Shown: positions 27,664 to 36,128, numbered from the stretch's first letter. The stretch: DNA of 64,000 nucleotides from JBEGHD01 sp049334165 (GCA_049334165.1 JBEGHD010000009.1), one strand, 5' to 3'. The notes: a model not told the origin generated them from the letters alone. A program made the numbers and translations.

Positions 27664-28233
27664 ATGCTACCGATAATAATTACGGTCGTTCTTCTCCTCA
27701 TCATTGTTGGATGGATCGTCCGGCTCCACAACCGACTGATCCAGCTCAAAAACAAACGAGACAATGCTTTTGCTGAAATTGATGTGAATTTGCACAGACG
27801 TCACGACCTTATTCCACAGCTCGTAAGTACTGTAAAAGGTTACATGGACCACGAAAGGGCTACTTTGGAAAATGTAACCGCGGCCAGAAACAGTGCGGTA
27901 AATGCCCAATCTGTAGAAGAAAAGATTACAACCGAACAGGATCTCAATGCTGCCCTTCGCGGCTTCCAAATAGCGGTAGAAGCATATCCGGATCTAAAAG
28001 CCGACACCAACTTCCGTCAGCTTCAGGGAGAGATTTCAAATGTAGAAAACCAACTGGCTTCATCGCGGAGTCAGTTCAACACAGCCACTCGAGAGTTCAA
28101 CGATGCCATTGGCACTTTTCCATCAAATATTGTGGCAAGCAGTATGGGCTACAATGAGGAAATGATGTTTGATCTTTCTGAAAAAGAAAGAGACATGATG
28201 AGACAGGCACCCGAAATCAGCTTTGGTGGGTAA
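27664..28233 (+). CDS. LemA family protein
   Basis: The ATG at 27664 gives the standard LemA start: one N-terminal membrane helix (MLPIIITVVLLLIIVGWIV), then LHNRLIQLKNKRDNAFAEID and LHRRHDLIPQLVSTVKGYM. It ends with the conserved TREFNDAIGTFPSNIVASSMGY near the C-terminus; total 189 residues. The open frame reaches back to 27559 across the terminator, which is not plausible. LemA proteins form long helical bundles with a short cytosolic or extracytosolic tail and have no established activity. The secreted patatin gene follows after 38 bases. Confidence 0.92.
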   Translation: MLPIIITVVLLLIIVGWIVRLHNRLIQLKNKRDNAFAEIDVNLHRRHDLIPQLVSTVKGYMDHERATLENVTAARNSAVNAQSVEEKITTEQDLNAALRGFQIAVEAYPDLKADTNFRQLQGEISNVENQLASSRSQFNTATREFNDAIGTFPSNIVASSMGYNEEMMFDLSEKERDMMRQAPEISFGG

Positions 28234-28271
28234 CATTTTGGAAGAAACCTTCAAGGTGAAAAGACTGCTTT

Positions 28272-29294
28272 ATGGAAAGGAGAGTTATATCTCTAATAGC
28301 TATTCTACTCGTGAATATCAGCCTTACCTATGGCCAGAAAAATATAGAAAATCTGGTTTTCGAGGGAGCCGGAATTCGCGGAATTGCTTATGCGGGTGCT
28401 TTTGAGTCTCTCGAAAGACACGGTGTTTTAGATAGTCTCAAAAGAGTAGCCGGCACCTCAGCAGGAGCGCTTACATCACTTTTAATTTCCCTGGGCTACA
28501 GCGCATCTGAGATTGTAGAGATAACTTCCGAGATGCGTTTCGAAGAACTGAATGACGGCCAGTACCTTTTTATCGGTGGTTTAATCAGAACCAAAAATAA
28601 TTTTGGCTGGTATCGAGATGAGGAGCTTACCAACTGGATCGGATCTCTCATCCAGGCTAAAACCGGAGACAGTGAAATAACATTCAGAGAACTGCACGAA
28701 AAAGGTTTTTTAGAACTCTTTGTGACAGCTACTTCTCTTTCAAAACAAAAGCTTGTAATCCTTTCTCACGAGACGTATCCCGACATGAAAGTGAAAAATG
28801 CGGTACGAATTTCCATGTCCATTCCACTTTATTTCGAAGCTGTTTTCGTTGATGAAGACGGTGCCATTTACGAAAGTCAAAACGATAGCGTATCCCTTGA
28901 GGTCATGGTTGATGGAGGGATCACAGGAAACTTTCCGATCCACATTTTCGATTCTACGATAGTAGATCAAAACGATAAAGTAAAGAGAGTCTACAACCCC
29001 AAAACCATTGGGATCAGAATGGAGACAGAAGACCAGTTGAAAGAAGACAAGTCCGATAGAGAACTGGCCGAAGTCAAAATTGAAAACTTCGAAGATTACG
29101 CTACAGCATTCTACACCTACGTTCTCGAAAGCTTGAACAGGAAGGATCTCACTGAAGAAGATTGGCAAAGAACAATATCGGTTTCTTGCAAAGGCATTGG
29201 CCCTAAAGTCAAAAAGCTATCGCCTAAACAAGTAAAAACTTTGATTGCCAGTGGGAGGTCAGCTGTTAATCAGTATTTTAGTGAACATGACTAA
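28272..29294 (+). CDS. Secreted patatin-like phospholipase
   Basis: The 340-residue protein has a signal peptide (MERRVISLIAILLVNISLTYG) and a complete patatin core: the oxyanion loop FEGAGIRGIAYAGA, the nucleophile elbow AGTSAGALTS near residues 61-68, and the catalytic Asp in MVDGGITGNFPIHIFD near residue 215. The C-terminal segment of about 100 residues is charged and helical. It is a likely periplasmic or outer-membrane lipid hydrolase and differs strongly from the cytoplasmic patatin at 14864. It probably shares a transcript with lemA and with the next gene, whose ATG overlaps its end. Confidence 0.9.
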   Translation: MERRVISLIAILLVNISLTYGQKNIENLVFEGAGIRGIAYAGAFESLERHGVLDSLKRVAGTSAGALTSLLISLGYSASEIVEITSEMRFEELNDGQYLFIGGLIRTKNNFGWYRDEELTNWIGSLIQAKTGDSEITFRELHEKGFLELFVTATSLSKQKLVILSHETYPDMKVKNAVRISMSIPLYFEAVFVDEDGAIYESQNDSVSLEVMVDGGITGNFPIHIFDSTIVDQNDKVKRVYNPKTIGIRMETEDQLKEDKSDRELAEVKIENFEDYATAFYTYVLESLNRKDLTEEDWQRTISVSCKGIGPKVKKLSPKQVKTLIASGRSAVNQYFSEHD

Positions 29295-29820
29295 TCAAAA
29301 CCAATACTCTTTTGCCTTGTGGTCTTTATTGATCATGATTATTCTTTATTCCTCCCAAGCCCTCGCCCAAAACCCTGAATGTAAGTGTTGCACTCCTCAG
29401 CACGGACAATTCGACTTTTGGATTGGCGAATGGATAGTGCACGACACGCTCGGAAATGAGGTAGGAGAAAACTCCATTCAGAAAGTTGAAGGCAATTGCC
29501 TTATCAGTGAAAACTGGAAAGGTTCCTCTGGAAGCACCGGAAGAAGCTTCAACTATTACGACCCGGCCGATAGCACCTGGAACCAACTTTGGGTGAGCAG
29601 CTCAGGAAATATCTTGAAACTCAAAGGCAATCTGGAAAACGGGAAGATGATTCTAGAAAGCGATTTCACCACTGATGCTAAAGGACGAACTTTCAAAAAT
29701 CGAATCACCTGGTATCCTATGGAAGAAGCAAGAAAAGTGACTCAGATCTGGGAAATTGTAAACGAAGAGGATGAAACTGTTGCCGTTTCGTTCCACGGAA
29801 TTTACAGTCGCAAAAAGTAA
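29287..29820 (+). CDS. Small secreted DUF1579-like protein
   Basis: The ATG at 29287 overlaps the end of the patatin gene by 8 bases and starts a signal peptide (FALWSLLIMIILYSSQALAQ); the product is 177 residues. The mature part begins with CKCC and HGQFDFWIGEWIVHDTLGNE, then shows beta-rich repeats such as GRSFNYYDPADSTWNQLWVSS. The QFDFWIGEW pattern is typical of DUF1579-like lipocalin-type proteins of unknown function. It may be coupled to the patatin and could bind a lipid product (speculative). Confidence 0.72.
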   Translation: MTNQNQYSFALWSLLIMIILYSSQALAQNPECKCCTPQHGQFDFWIGEWIVHDTLGNEVGENSIQKVEGNCLISENWKGSSGSTGRSFNYYDPADSTWNQLWVSSSGNILKLKGNLENGKMILESDFTTDAKGRTFKNRITWYPMEEARKVTQIWEIVNEEDETVAVSFHGIYSRKK

Positions 29821-29871
29821 TCTCCAAAACCATTTGCTTCGCGATTTGTAAGATGATTGAATCTTTAAAAA

Positions 29872-30966
29872 ATTACAGTCATCGAAACTCGCTACAACCA
29901 CATTCTTGAGAAGGTCAACTCCTACGACCCATCATCCTATGGGCGTTCCAGAAATTTTATTGACGGCAATGTTTCCAGACTTTCCCCCTACATCTCTCGC
30001 GGTGTAATTTCAACCAAAATGGTTTATCAAAACCTGCTCGACCGAGGTTTTGAAGTATCCAAAATAGAGAAGTTCATTCAGGAACTTGCCTGGCGAGACT
30101 ACTGGCAGCAAATCTGGGTTGCTGAAAAAGAAGAGATCAACAAAGACCTGAAAAGAGAGCAACCTGATGTGAGAAATCACCAAATGCCAAAAGCAGTTGC
30201 AGAAGCCAACACTGGCGTGGAAGCAATCGATGATGCCATTCGTGAATTTTATGATTCAGGCTATTTGCACAATCACCTGCGCATGTACATAGCTTCGATT
30301 TGTTGCAACTTCGGAAAGTCACACTGGTGGCTTCCTGCTCAGTGGATGTACTATCATTTGCTGGACGGAGATTGGGCGAGCAACGGACTGAGTTGGCAAT
30401 GGGTGGCCGGATCCAACAGCAACAAACAGTATGTGGCCAATCAGAAAAATGTCAACAAATACTGCAAAACGGATCAGCAAGGAACTTTTATGGATGTGGA
30501 CTACAGCGAGCTACCACCTCAGGAAATTCCTGAGAGACTTCAGGAGACAGTCGATCTTAAACTCTCGACCGAGCTTCCTCCACAACAGAAAATTACTCAC
30601 GATAGCAGCTTGCCAACGCTCATTTACAATTACTACAACCTCGACCCTGATTGGCACAAAAATGAAAAAGCGAATAGAATTTTGTTGCTCGAGCCTTCAG
30701 TTTTTGAGAAATACCCCATTTCAAAAAATGCTCTGCAGTTTGCACTGGAGCTAAGTAAGAACATACCAGAAATTCAAATCTTCGTTGGTGAATTTAAAGA
30801 GCTTCAAAGAGAACATTCTCCGTCAGAAATAATTTACAAAGAGCATCCGCTCAATTATAATTATATGGGTAAAGAAGAAAGTCGGGACTGGATGTTCAGC
30901 GTAACTGGCTACTACTCTTCCTTCTTCAAGTTTTGGAAAAAGTGCAAGAAAGAAATCAAATCCTGA
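29872..30966 (+). CDS. Short photolyase-like flavoprotein, non-standard start
   Basis: Coding similarity to the photolyase FAD domain begins before the first ATG (30019): upstream codons read YGRSRNFIDGNVSRLSPYIS, a conserved segment. The frame is closed by TAA at 29866 and contains no ATG, GTG or TTG before 30019, so the start is probably ATT at 29872 (364 residues), or translation enters from the out-of-frame ATG at 29853 through the A6 run at 29867-29872. The FAD domain shows TGVEAIDDAIREFYDSGYLH, HNHLRMYIAS, LLDGDWASN and SWQWVAG. N171 is at the position near flavin N5 that is Asn in photolyases and Asp or Cys in cryptochromes. A Rossmann-like part (RILLLEPSVFEKYPIS, IQIFVGEF) follows rather than precedes the FAD domain. 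Confidence 0.8.
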   Translation: MTVIETRYNHILEKVNSYDPSSYGRSRNFIDGNVSRLSPYISRGVISTKMVYQNLLDRGFEVSKIEKFIQELAWRDYWQQIWVAEKEEINKDLKREQPDVRNHQMPKAVAEANTGVEAIDDAIREFYDSGYLHNHLRMYIASICCNFGKSHWWLPAQWMYYHLLDGDWASNGLSWQWVAGSNSNKQYVANQKNVNKYCKTDQQGTFMDVDYSELPPQEIPERLQETVDLKLSTELPPQQKITHDSSLPTLIYNYYNLDPDWHKNEKANRILLLEPSVFEKYPISKNALQFALELSKNIPEIQIFVGEFKELQREHSPSEIIYKEHPLNYNYMGKEESRDWMFSVTGYYSSFFKFWKKCKKEIKS

Positions 30967-30970
30967 AAAC

Positions 30971-31600
30971 ATGTATTTGAACAAAGAAGACATAGAAAAA
31001 ACTGAGCGGATAAAGCGCCTGAACATTATCAATTCCATCACTGGAATAAAACCCGCCAACCTGATCGGATCCATTTCCAAATCAGGAGTACACAATCTGG
31101 CAATATTTAGCTCAGTTGTGCATCTGGGTAGCAATCCAGCATTGATGGGAATGTTCATCAGACCCGGAGAAAAAGTGAGAAGAGACACTTACGAAAACAT
31201 ACACGAAACGGGCTACTACACGATCAATCACATTCACAGTGATTACGCAAAACAGGCCCATTACACTTCAGCCAAATTCGACAGCTCCGAATCTGAATTT
31301 GAAAGATGTGGCTTTACTCCAGAAATGCTATTTGGATTTGAAGCACCCTTTGTCAAAGAGAGTCCCGTAAAAATCGGATTGAAGTTTCACGAAGAAATAC
31401 CAATTAAGACAAATGGTACCAGAATGATTATTGGCGAAGTTGAGCACCTGAGCATCCCTGATAGCGCAGTTTCGGAGGATGGACAGATAAATCTTGAAGA
31501 CCTTCAAAACGTTGGAATTTCAGGGCTAAATAATTATTATAATTTGAAAAAAATTGACAGCTACCCTTATGCAAGGCCTCATGAAACGCCTGATTTCTAA
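30971..31600 (+). CDS. Flavin reductase family protein
   Basis: The 209-residue protein has the split-barrel flavin reductase pattern: NIINSITGIKPANLIGSISK, NLAIFSSVVHLGSNPALMGM, RDTYENIHETGYYTINHIH, and HYTSAKFDSSESEFERCGF. Such enzymes bind FMN or FAD and often supply reduced flavin to a partner. The start is 4 bases after the photolyase-like gene, so the two are co-transcribed; it may reduce or deliver flavin to that protein, which is inference from position. DUF2256 and an alpha/beta hydrolase follow. Confidence 0.85.
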   Translation: MYLNKEDIEKTERIKRLNIINSITGIKPANLIGSISKSGVHNLAIFSSVVHLGSNPALMGMFIRPGEKVRRDTYENIHETGYYTINHIHSDYAKQAHYTSAKFDSSESEFERCGFTPEMLFGFEAPFVKESPVKIGLKFHEEIPIKTNGTRMIIGEVEHLSIPDSAVSEDGQINLEDLQNVGISGLNNYYNLKKIDSYPYARPHETPDF

Positions 31601-31632
31601 AAAAGTCACCTGAGTAGCTAACTAAAATCAAT

Positions 31633-31767
31633 TTGAAAAAGGAGCATTTACCGACAAAAAATTGCGTTGTTTGCAAACGGCCATTCACCTGGCGCAAAAA
31701 ATGGCGGCTCGTTTGGGACGATGTTAAGTATTGCAGTGAACGCTGCCGCAGACAGAGAAAACAGTGA
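31633..31767 (+). CDS. DUF2256 zinc-knuckle protein
   Basis: This 44-residue gene begins with TTG at 31633 and ends at TGA 31765-31767. The protein has two CxxC-type pairs in the DUF2256 arrangement: NCVVCKRPFTWRKKW and VKYCSERCRRQRKQ. It is a very basic, tryptophan-rich zinc knuckle. In many bacteria DUF2256 genes lie next to or fused with photolyase/cryptochrome genes (family knowledge), and here the gene is in the photolyase cassette. The next gene's GTG overlaps its stop (GTGA), so translation is coupled. Its function is unknown. Confidence 0.88.
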   Translation: MKKEHLPTKNCVVCKRPFTWRKKWRLVWDDVKYCSERCRRQRKQ

Positions 31768-32588
31768 ATAAGGACAAAACAAAACCAGGTTCCGGTGGAC
31801 TAAGTCAGCCGGCTTTAAGCTACACTACCTTCGTGAAAGACAGCAGTGCCCAGTGGGTAACGTTTGTTCACGGTGCAGGTGGAAGTAGTTCTATTTGGTA
31901 CAAGCAAATTCGCGATTTCAAAAAGGAGTTCAATGTCCTGCTTATCGACCTCCGAGGTCACGGAAAGTCGAAACGAGAGATTTACGAAAACCTCAAAAAA
32001 TACACTTTTGACGTAATCGGTGACGAAGTCATTGAGGTGATGAATTACGAGAAAATTAAGACTTCTCATTTCGTGGGAATCTCTCTGGGAACGATTATTA
32101 TCAGAGAAATTTCAGAGCGCTATCCAGATCGTGTGAGCAGTATGATTTTGGGTGGAGCAGTGATGAAGCTCAACTTGCGCGGTCAAATTTTGATGCGAAT
32201 GGGAGCGCTACTCAAATCTGTCCTTCCCTACCTCCTGCTCTATCGCTTTTTCGCCTTCATCATTATGCCACGTAAAAAGCACCGCGACTCGCGAAATCTT
32301 TTCATCCGAGAGGCAAAAAAACTGTATCAAAAAGAATTCAAACGCTGGTTTACTCTAATCTCGCAGGTGAATCCACTTTTGGCCATGTTCAGGATAAAAG
32401 AATCGCTTGTGCCAACGCTCTACATTATGGGCTCGGAGGATCACATGTTTTTACCATCCATAACCAAATTGGTGAAGAATCACTCCACAGCTCAACTCAC
32501 TGTTGTTGAGGACTCGGGACATGTTGTGAATGTAGAAAAACCCGAGATTTTTAATTCCCGATCAATCTCATTTATCAGATCGCTCTAA
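31764..32588 (+). CDS. Alpha/beta hydrolase
   Basis: The 274-residue enzyme starts at GTG overlapping the DUF2256 stop. It has the alpha/beta hydrolase motifs HGAGGSS (oxyanion region), LIDLRGHGKSK, the nucleophile elbow GISLG near residue 107, the acid in IMGSEDHMF, and the catalytic His in DSGHVVNVEKPE. The cap region contains a hydrophobic stretch (SVLPYLLLYRFFAFIIMP) that could sit at a membrane. The substrate is unknown. It is the last gene of the photolyase-flavin reductase-DUF2256 group. Confidence 0.85.
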   Translation: MNKDKTKPGSGGLSQPALSYTTFVKDSSAQWVTFVHGAGGSSSIWYKQIRDFKKEFNVLLIDLRGHGKSKREIYENLKKYTFDVIGDEVIEVMNYEKIKTSHFVGISLGTIIIREISERYPDRVSSMILGGAVMKLNLRGQILMRMGALLKSVLPYLLLYRFFAFIIMPRKKHRDSRNLFIREAKKLYQKEFKRWFTLISQVNPLLAMFRIKESLVPTLYIMGSEDHMFLPSITKLVKNHSTAQLTVVEDSGHVVNVEKPEIFNSRSISFIRSL

Positions 32589-32604
32589 TCGTCATAAGTA
32601 CTTT

Positions 32605-32612
32605 TATTTTTG
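32605..32612 (+). promoter_or_regulatory. Candidate -7 element for BASS transporter
   Basis: TATTTTTG matches TAnnTTTG and lies 40 bases before the transporter ATG, just after the hydrolase gene ends. No -33 match is seen. Confidence 0.4.
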
Positions 32613-32652
32613 CCCGGCTGGCTTAGCGCAGCATAAAATATTTCGACTCTGA

Positions 32653-33534
32653 ATGGACGCCAACTGGACAGATACATACCTCGCTATTGCAATAGGCATT
32701 ATCAGCTTTGGGATCGGTTTGAATCTCAAATTCAATGACTTCAAGAGAATTGTTGTCCGCCCCAAAGCCATGATAGTGGGTCTTGTTTCTCAGATCATAA
32801 TTCTGCCGCTTGTTGCTTTTGCCATCATTTATTTCTGGCCGATAGACCCCGTTTACAAGGTCGGCTTTATTCTTATTGCAGCCTGTCCCGGAGGCACCAC
32901 ATCCAACCTGGTCACCTTTTTGCTCAAGGGCCGCGTGTCGCTCTCTGTATCGCTTACAGCTTTCAACAGCCTCGTCATTTTGTTCACCACCCCGCTCTTT
33001 CTTCAAGTCGCCTACAACTTGTTTTTGGGAGAAAGTTCAACAGTAAGTCTGAGTTTCATGGACACCTTCTCAGAAATTCTTTACAGCGTGATACTTCCTG
33101 TGGCCGTGGGCATCGTTGTTAATGAAATCTCGCGTGGTGACTTAAGCAAGAAGCTCGAGAAGCCCATGCGGGTGGTCATTGCTCTTCTTTTAATCAGCGC
33201 TGTTGTAATTCTCATCTTTTTCGATGAAAGCGGGCAAAGTGGTCAGGTGCTTCAAAACTGGCATCTACTCATTCCGCTCCTCATTCTCAATATTTCCACT
33301 ATGTTGATCGGCTTCTGGATTCCAGGCAAGTTTAATCTCGATCATGAGACGCGCTACACCATTGCCATCGAACTTGGTTTACAAAACAGCGCCCTCGCAA
33401 TATTTATAGCCAACAATGTCCTCGACCAACCGCAAATGTCGCTCATAGCTATTATTTACGGCTCCTTCTCTCTTGTGACCTCAGCATCAATTGCTTACGC
33501 ACTTAAAACCTGGGGGAAACGGATTTCGGCTTAA
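32653..33534 (+). CDS. Bile acid:sodium symporter family transporter
   Basis: The 293-residue protein has about nine to ten membrane helices and the BASS signature: FGIGLNLKFNDFKRIVVRPK, LVSQIIILPLVAF, LIAACPGGTTSNLVTFLLKG and the C-terminal ELGLQNSALAIFIANN crossover helix. These Na+-coupled transporters of the inner membrane carry organic anions such as bile acids, pantoate or keto acids. The specific substrate is not visible. The gene is likely single, with its own promoter. Confidence 0.9.
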   Translation: MDANWTDTYLAIAIGIISFGIGLNLKFNDFKRIVVRPKAMIVGLVSQIIILPLVAFAIIYFWPIDPVYKVGFILIAACPGGTTSNLVTFLLKGRVSLSVSLTAFNSLVILFTTPLFLQVAYNLFLGESSTVSLSFMDTFSEILYSVILPVAVGIVVNEISRGDLSKKLEKPMRVVIALLLISAVVILIFFDESGQSGQVLQNWHLLIPLLILNISTMLIGFWIPGKFNLDHETRYTIAIELGLQNSALAIFIANNVLDQPQMSLIAIIYGSFSLVTSASIAYALKTWGKRISA

Positions 33535-33587
33535 ACAACATCGCCCTGAGTTTGTGAAAACTATTGAACTTAAAATCGTCAATAGAA

Positions 33588-34112
33588 ATGCAGATACAGA
33601 ACACCACAATAGAAGTTCGGCAAGGTGATATTGCCAGTCAAAAAGATTTAGAAGCTATAGTAAATGCTGCTAACGCTGAACTCCAGACTGGCGGTGGCGT
33701 TGCCGGTGCTATTCACAATGCTGCAGGACCAGGTTTGGCAAAAGAGTGCGAGCCAAAAGCACCGATTTCTCCCGGAGAAGCAGTGATATCAGGAGCTCAT
33801 AATCTGCCAAATAAGCATGTGATTCACTGCCTTGGCCCCGTTTACGGCAAGGACAAACCAGCCGATGAGCTGCTGGCCAACTGCTACCGAAACTCAATAA
33901 AACTGGCCGAGGAAAACGGAATTGAATCTATTGGGTTTCCAGCGATTTCGACCGGAGCATTTGGTTATCCTTTTGATGAAGCAGTAAAAATTGCCATTGA
34001 GACATCGATTGAGGAATGTAAATCTGCAAATTCGCTGAAGCTTTTGCGCTTTGTACTTTTCAGTGAATCTCAACTGAAGAAATTCAAGGAAATACTGGAG
34101 AGCCAGGGATAA
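33588..34112 (+). CDS. Macro-domain ADP-ribose hydrolase
   Basis: The ATG at 33588 gives 174 residues; a TTG at 33564 is less likely. The macro domain is complete: VNAANAELQTGGGVAGAIHNA, SPGEAVISGAHNLPNKHVIH, and GFPAISTGAFGYPFDEAVKI. Members of the O-acetyl-ADP-ribose deacetylase group remove acetyl or ADP-ribose from small molecules and proteins. It sits 16 bases upstream of pncB and pncA, so it probably returns ADP-ribose-type products of NAD consumption to the same NAD-salvage pathway. Confidence 0.92.
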   Translation: MQIQNTTIEVRQGDIASQKDLEAIVNAANAELQTGGGVAGAIHNAAGPGLAKECEPKAPISPGEAVISGAHNLPNKHVIHCLGPVYGKDKPADELLANCYRNSIKLAEENGIESIGFPAISTGAFGYPFDEAVKIAIETSIEECKSANSLKLLRFVLFSESQLKKFKEILESQG

Positions 34113-34128
34113 TCAAACCAAACAGATT

Positions 34129-35541
34129 GTGAGAATTACAGGAACATACACGGATCAATACCAGCTGACGATGAGTCAGGCGTATTTTTTGGAAGGTACT
34201 GCTGAACAGACAGGTGTTTTCGATTATTTCTTCAGAAAACTGCCACTAGACAGCGGCTACGCAGTTTTTGCAGGGCTGGACAACCTGCTCGAAATTCTCG
34301 AAGATTTGAGATTCGAAAAAGCAGAACTCAATTTTCTTAAAGAGCAAGGGTTTGACAAGCGCTTTGTCGATTACCTCAAGGACTTTCGATTCTGTGGGAA
34401 CGTCTACAGTTCTGCAGAAGGCGATGCGGTCTTTCCTACAAGGCCTGTGCTTACCATTGAGGCCAGCATGATTGAAGCTCAGCTGATTGAGAGCATGCTG
34501 CTCAATATTCTCAATTTTCAGACTCTGGTAGCAACCAAAGCCAGTAGAATGAGGCGCGCGGCCGGAGAAGGAGTTCTCATTGATTTTGGAATGCGAAGAG
34601 CTCACAGTACTGCCGCCTATCACGCGAGCCGGGCTGCAGTGGTCGGTGGTTTTGATGCCACTAGCAATGTGAAATCAGCTATGGATTTTGACATCTCTCC
34701 TTCGGGAACTATGGCTCACTCTTTCGTACAGAGTTTCGATAAAGAAATAGACGCGTTTAGAGCTTTTGCCAAAGCCCGTCCCAAAGACTGCGTGCTTCTT
34801 GTAGATACTTACGACACCTTGAAAAGCGGTGTCCCAAATGCTATTAAAGTTGGTAAGGAAATGGCCGATCGCGGTGAAAAACTAAAAGGCATTCGGCTGG
34901 ATAGTGGCGACCTGGCCTATCTTTCGAAGGAGACCCGAAAAATGCTGGATAACGCTGGTTTGACAGATGCAAAAATTGCGGCTTCCAATCAGCTCGATGA
35001 GTTTGTGATCAAAAGCCTGAAAGACCAGGGTGCAAAAATCGATGTCTTTGGCGTGGGAACCAGCCTTGTAACCGGTCAACCTGATGCAGCGCTCGATGGT
35101 GTTTACAAACTGGCGTTCGCCAACGGTAAGCCACGGATCAAGCTATCGGAAAACACTGAAAAAATTACACTTCCTCACAGAAAACAAGTCTATCGAGTTT
35201 CTAATGACCAGGGTGTTCCGATCGGAGCGGACGTGATTGCACTAGAAAGTGAAACCGACCTTCACAAAATGATTCATCCACTCTACCCCGACAAGCAAGT
35301 GAGCTTTAAGAATTGTCATCTGGAAGCACTGCTGAAGCCAGTGATGCAAGACGGAAAGCGAGTGGGAAAGAAAAAGTCTGTACAGGAAATAGCTGAGTTT
35401 TCCAAAGAAAGAATTTCAGCGCTTCCAGATGAATACAAGCGATTTGACAATCCGCACATCTACAAAATTGGTCTCAGCGAAAAGCTAAAGTCAGAGCGCG
35501 ATAAACTCATTGAATTTCACAAAAAACAAAATCAGTCATGA
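34129..35541 (+). CDS. pncB: Nicotinate phosphoribosyltransferase
   Basis: The gene starts with GTG and encodes 470 residues. The enzyme joins nicotinate and PRPP to nicotinate mononucleotide with ATP hydrolysis in the Preiss-Handler route to NAD. Motifs include TDQYQLTMSQAYF at the N-terminus, FGMRRAHSTAAYHASRAAVV with the regulatory His region, TYDTLKSG, GIRLDSGDLAYLSKETR, and FGVGTSLVTGQPDAALDGVYKL. The pncA ATG overlaps its stop by 4 bases (35538-35541), so the pair are coupled and make nicotinamide salvage complete. Confidence 0.94.
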   Translation: MRITGTYTDQYQLTMSQAYFLEGTAEQTGVFDYFFRKLPLDSGYAVFAGLDNLLEILEDLRFEKAELNFLKEQGFDKRFVDYLKDFRFCGNVYSSAEGDAVFPTRPVLTIEASMIEAQLIESMLLNILNFQTLVATKASRMRRAAGEGVLIDFGMRRAHSTAAYHASRAAVVGGFDATSNVKSAMDFDISPSGTMAHSFVQSFDKEIDAFRAFAKARPKDCVLLVDTYDTLKSGVPNAIKVGKEMADRGEKLKGIRLDSGDLAYLSKETRKMLDNAGLTDAKIAASNQLDEFVIKSLKDQGAKIDVFGVGTSLVTGQPDAALDGVYKLAFANGKPRIKLSENTEKITLPHRKQVYRVSNDQGVPIGADVIALESETDLHKMIHPLYPDKQVSFKNCHLEALLKPVMQDGKRVGKKKSVQEIAEFSKERISALPDEYKRFDNPHIYKIGLSEKLKSERDKLIEFHKKQNQS

Positions 35542-36128
35542 AAACACTTTTGATTGTCGATGTTCAGAACGATTTTACACCTGGAGGTTCGCTCGAAGTT
35601 CCAAATGGAGATAAAGTGGTGCCAGTGATCAATGAGATTCAATCAGAATACGATCTGGTGATAGCCACACAGGATTGGCACCCTGAAGACCATAAAAGCT
35701 TTGCTTCAAATCACAAGGGAAAAAAGCAATTTGAGAAGATAGAATGGAAAGGTTTGGAACAGATTCTTTGGCCAGATCACTGTGTGCAAGGCAGCAGAGG
35801 CTCAGAGTTTCACCCTGATTTGCACACCAATCGGATAGAGGCAATCTTCAGAAAAGGGATGGATCCCGACATTGACAGCTACAGCGGCTTTTACGACAAT
35901 GGCCACAAGAAATCAACAGGGCTAACAGGTTATTTGAAAGAACGGGAAGTGGATGAATTGCACATTTGTGGACTTGCTGGAGACGTTTGCGTTTACTTCA
36001 CATTGAGCGATGCCATTTCCGAAGGCTTCAAAACAACTCTGATCGAAAACGGCACCAGAGCTCTGGATGACAAAAAATTCAATGAGCAAATCAATGAGTT
36101 AAAAGGAAAAGGACTCAAAGTGAAATGA
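35538..36128 (+). CDS. pncA: Nicotinamidase
   Basis: The 196-residue enzyme hydrolyses nicotinamide to nicotinate and ammonia, supplying PncB. The catalytic triad is visible: Asp 8 in IVDVQNDFTPGG, Lys in FRKGMDPDIDSYSGF, and Cys in LAGDVCVYFT. The metal site is present in ATQDWHPEDHKSF. The length is typical. It ends the macro-domain/pncB/pncA operon; a 121-base region then precedes the next gene. Confidence 0.95.
   Translation: MKTLLIVDVQNDFTPGGSLEVPNGDKVVPVINEIQSEYDLVIATQDWHPEDHKSFASNHKGKKQFEKIEWKGLEQILWPDHCVQGSRGSEFHPDLHTNRIEAIFRKGMDPDIDSYSGFYDNGHKKSTGLTGYLKEREVDELHICGLAGDVCVYFTLSDAISEGFKTTLIENGTRALDDKKFNEQINELKGKGLKVK

Noticed and set aside
30019..30966. Photolyase-like gene starting at the first ATG
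   Set aside because: This would cut off the conserved YGRSRNFIDG and LSPYISRG segment encoded in frame upstream, so the coding region must begin earlier.
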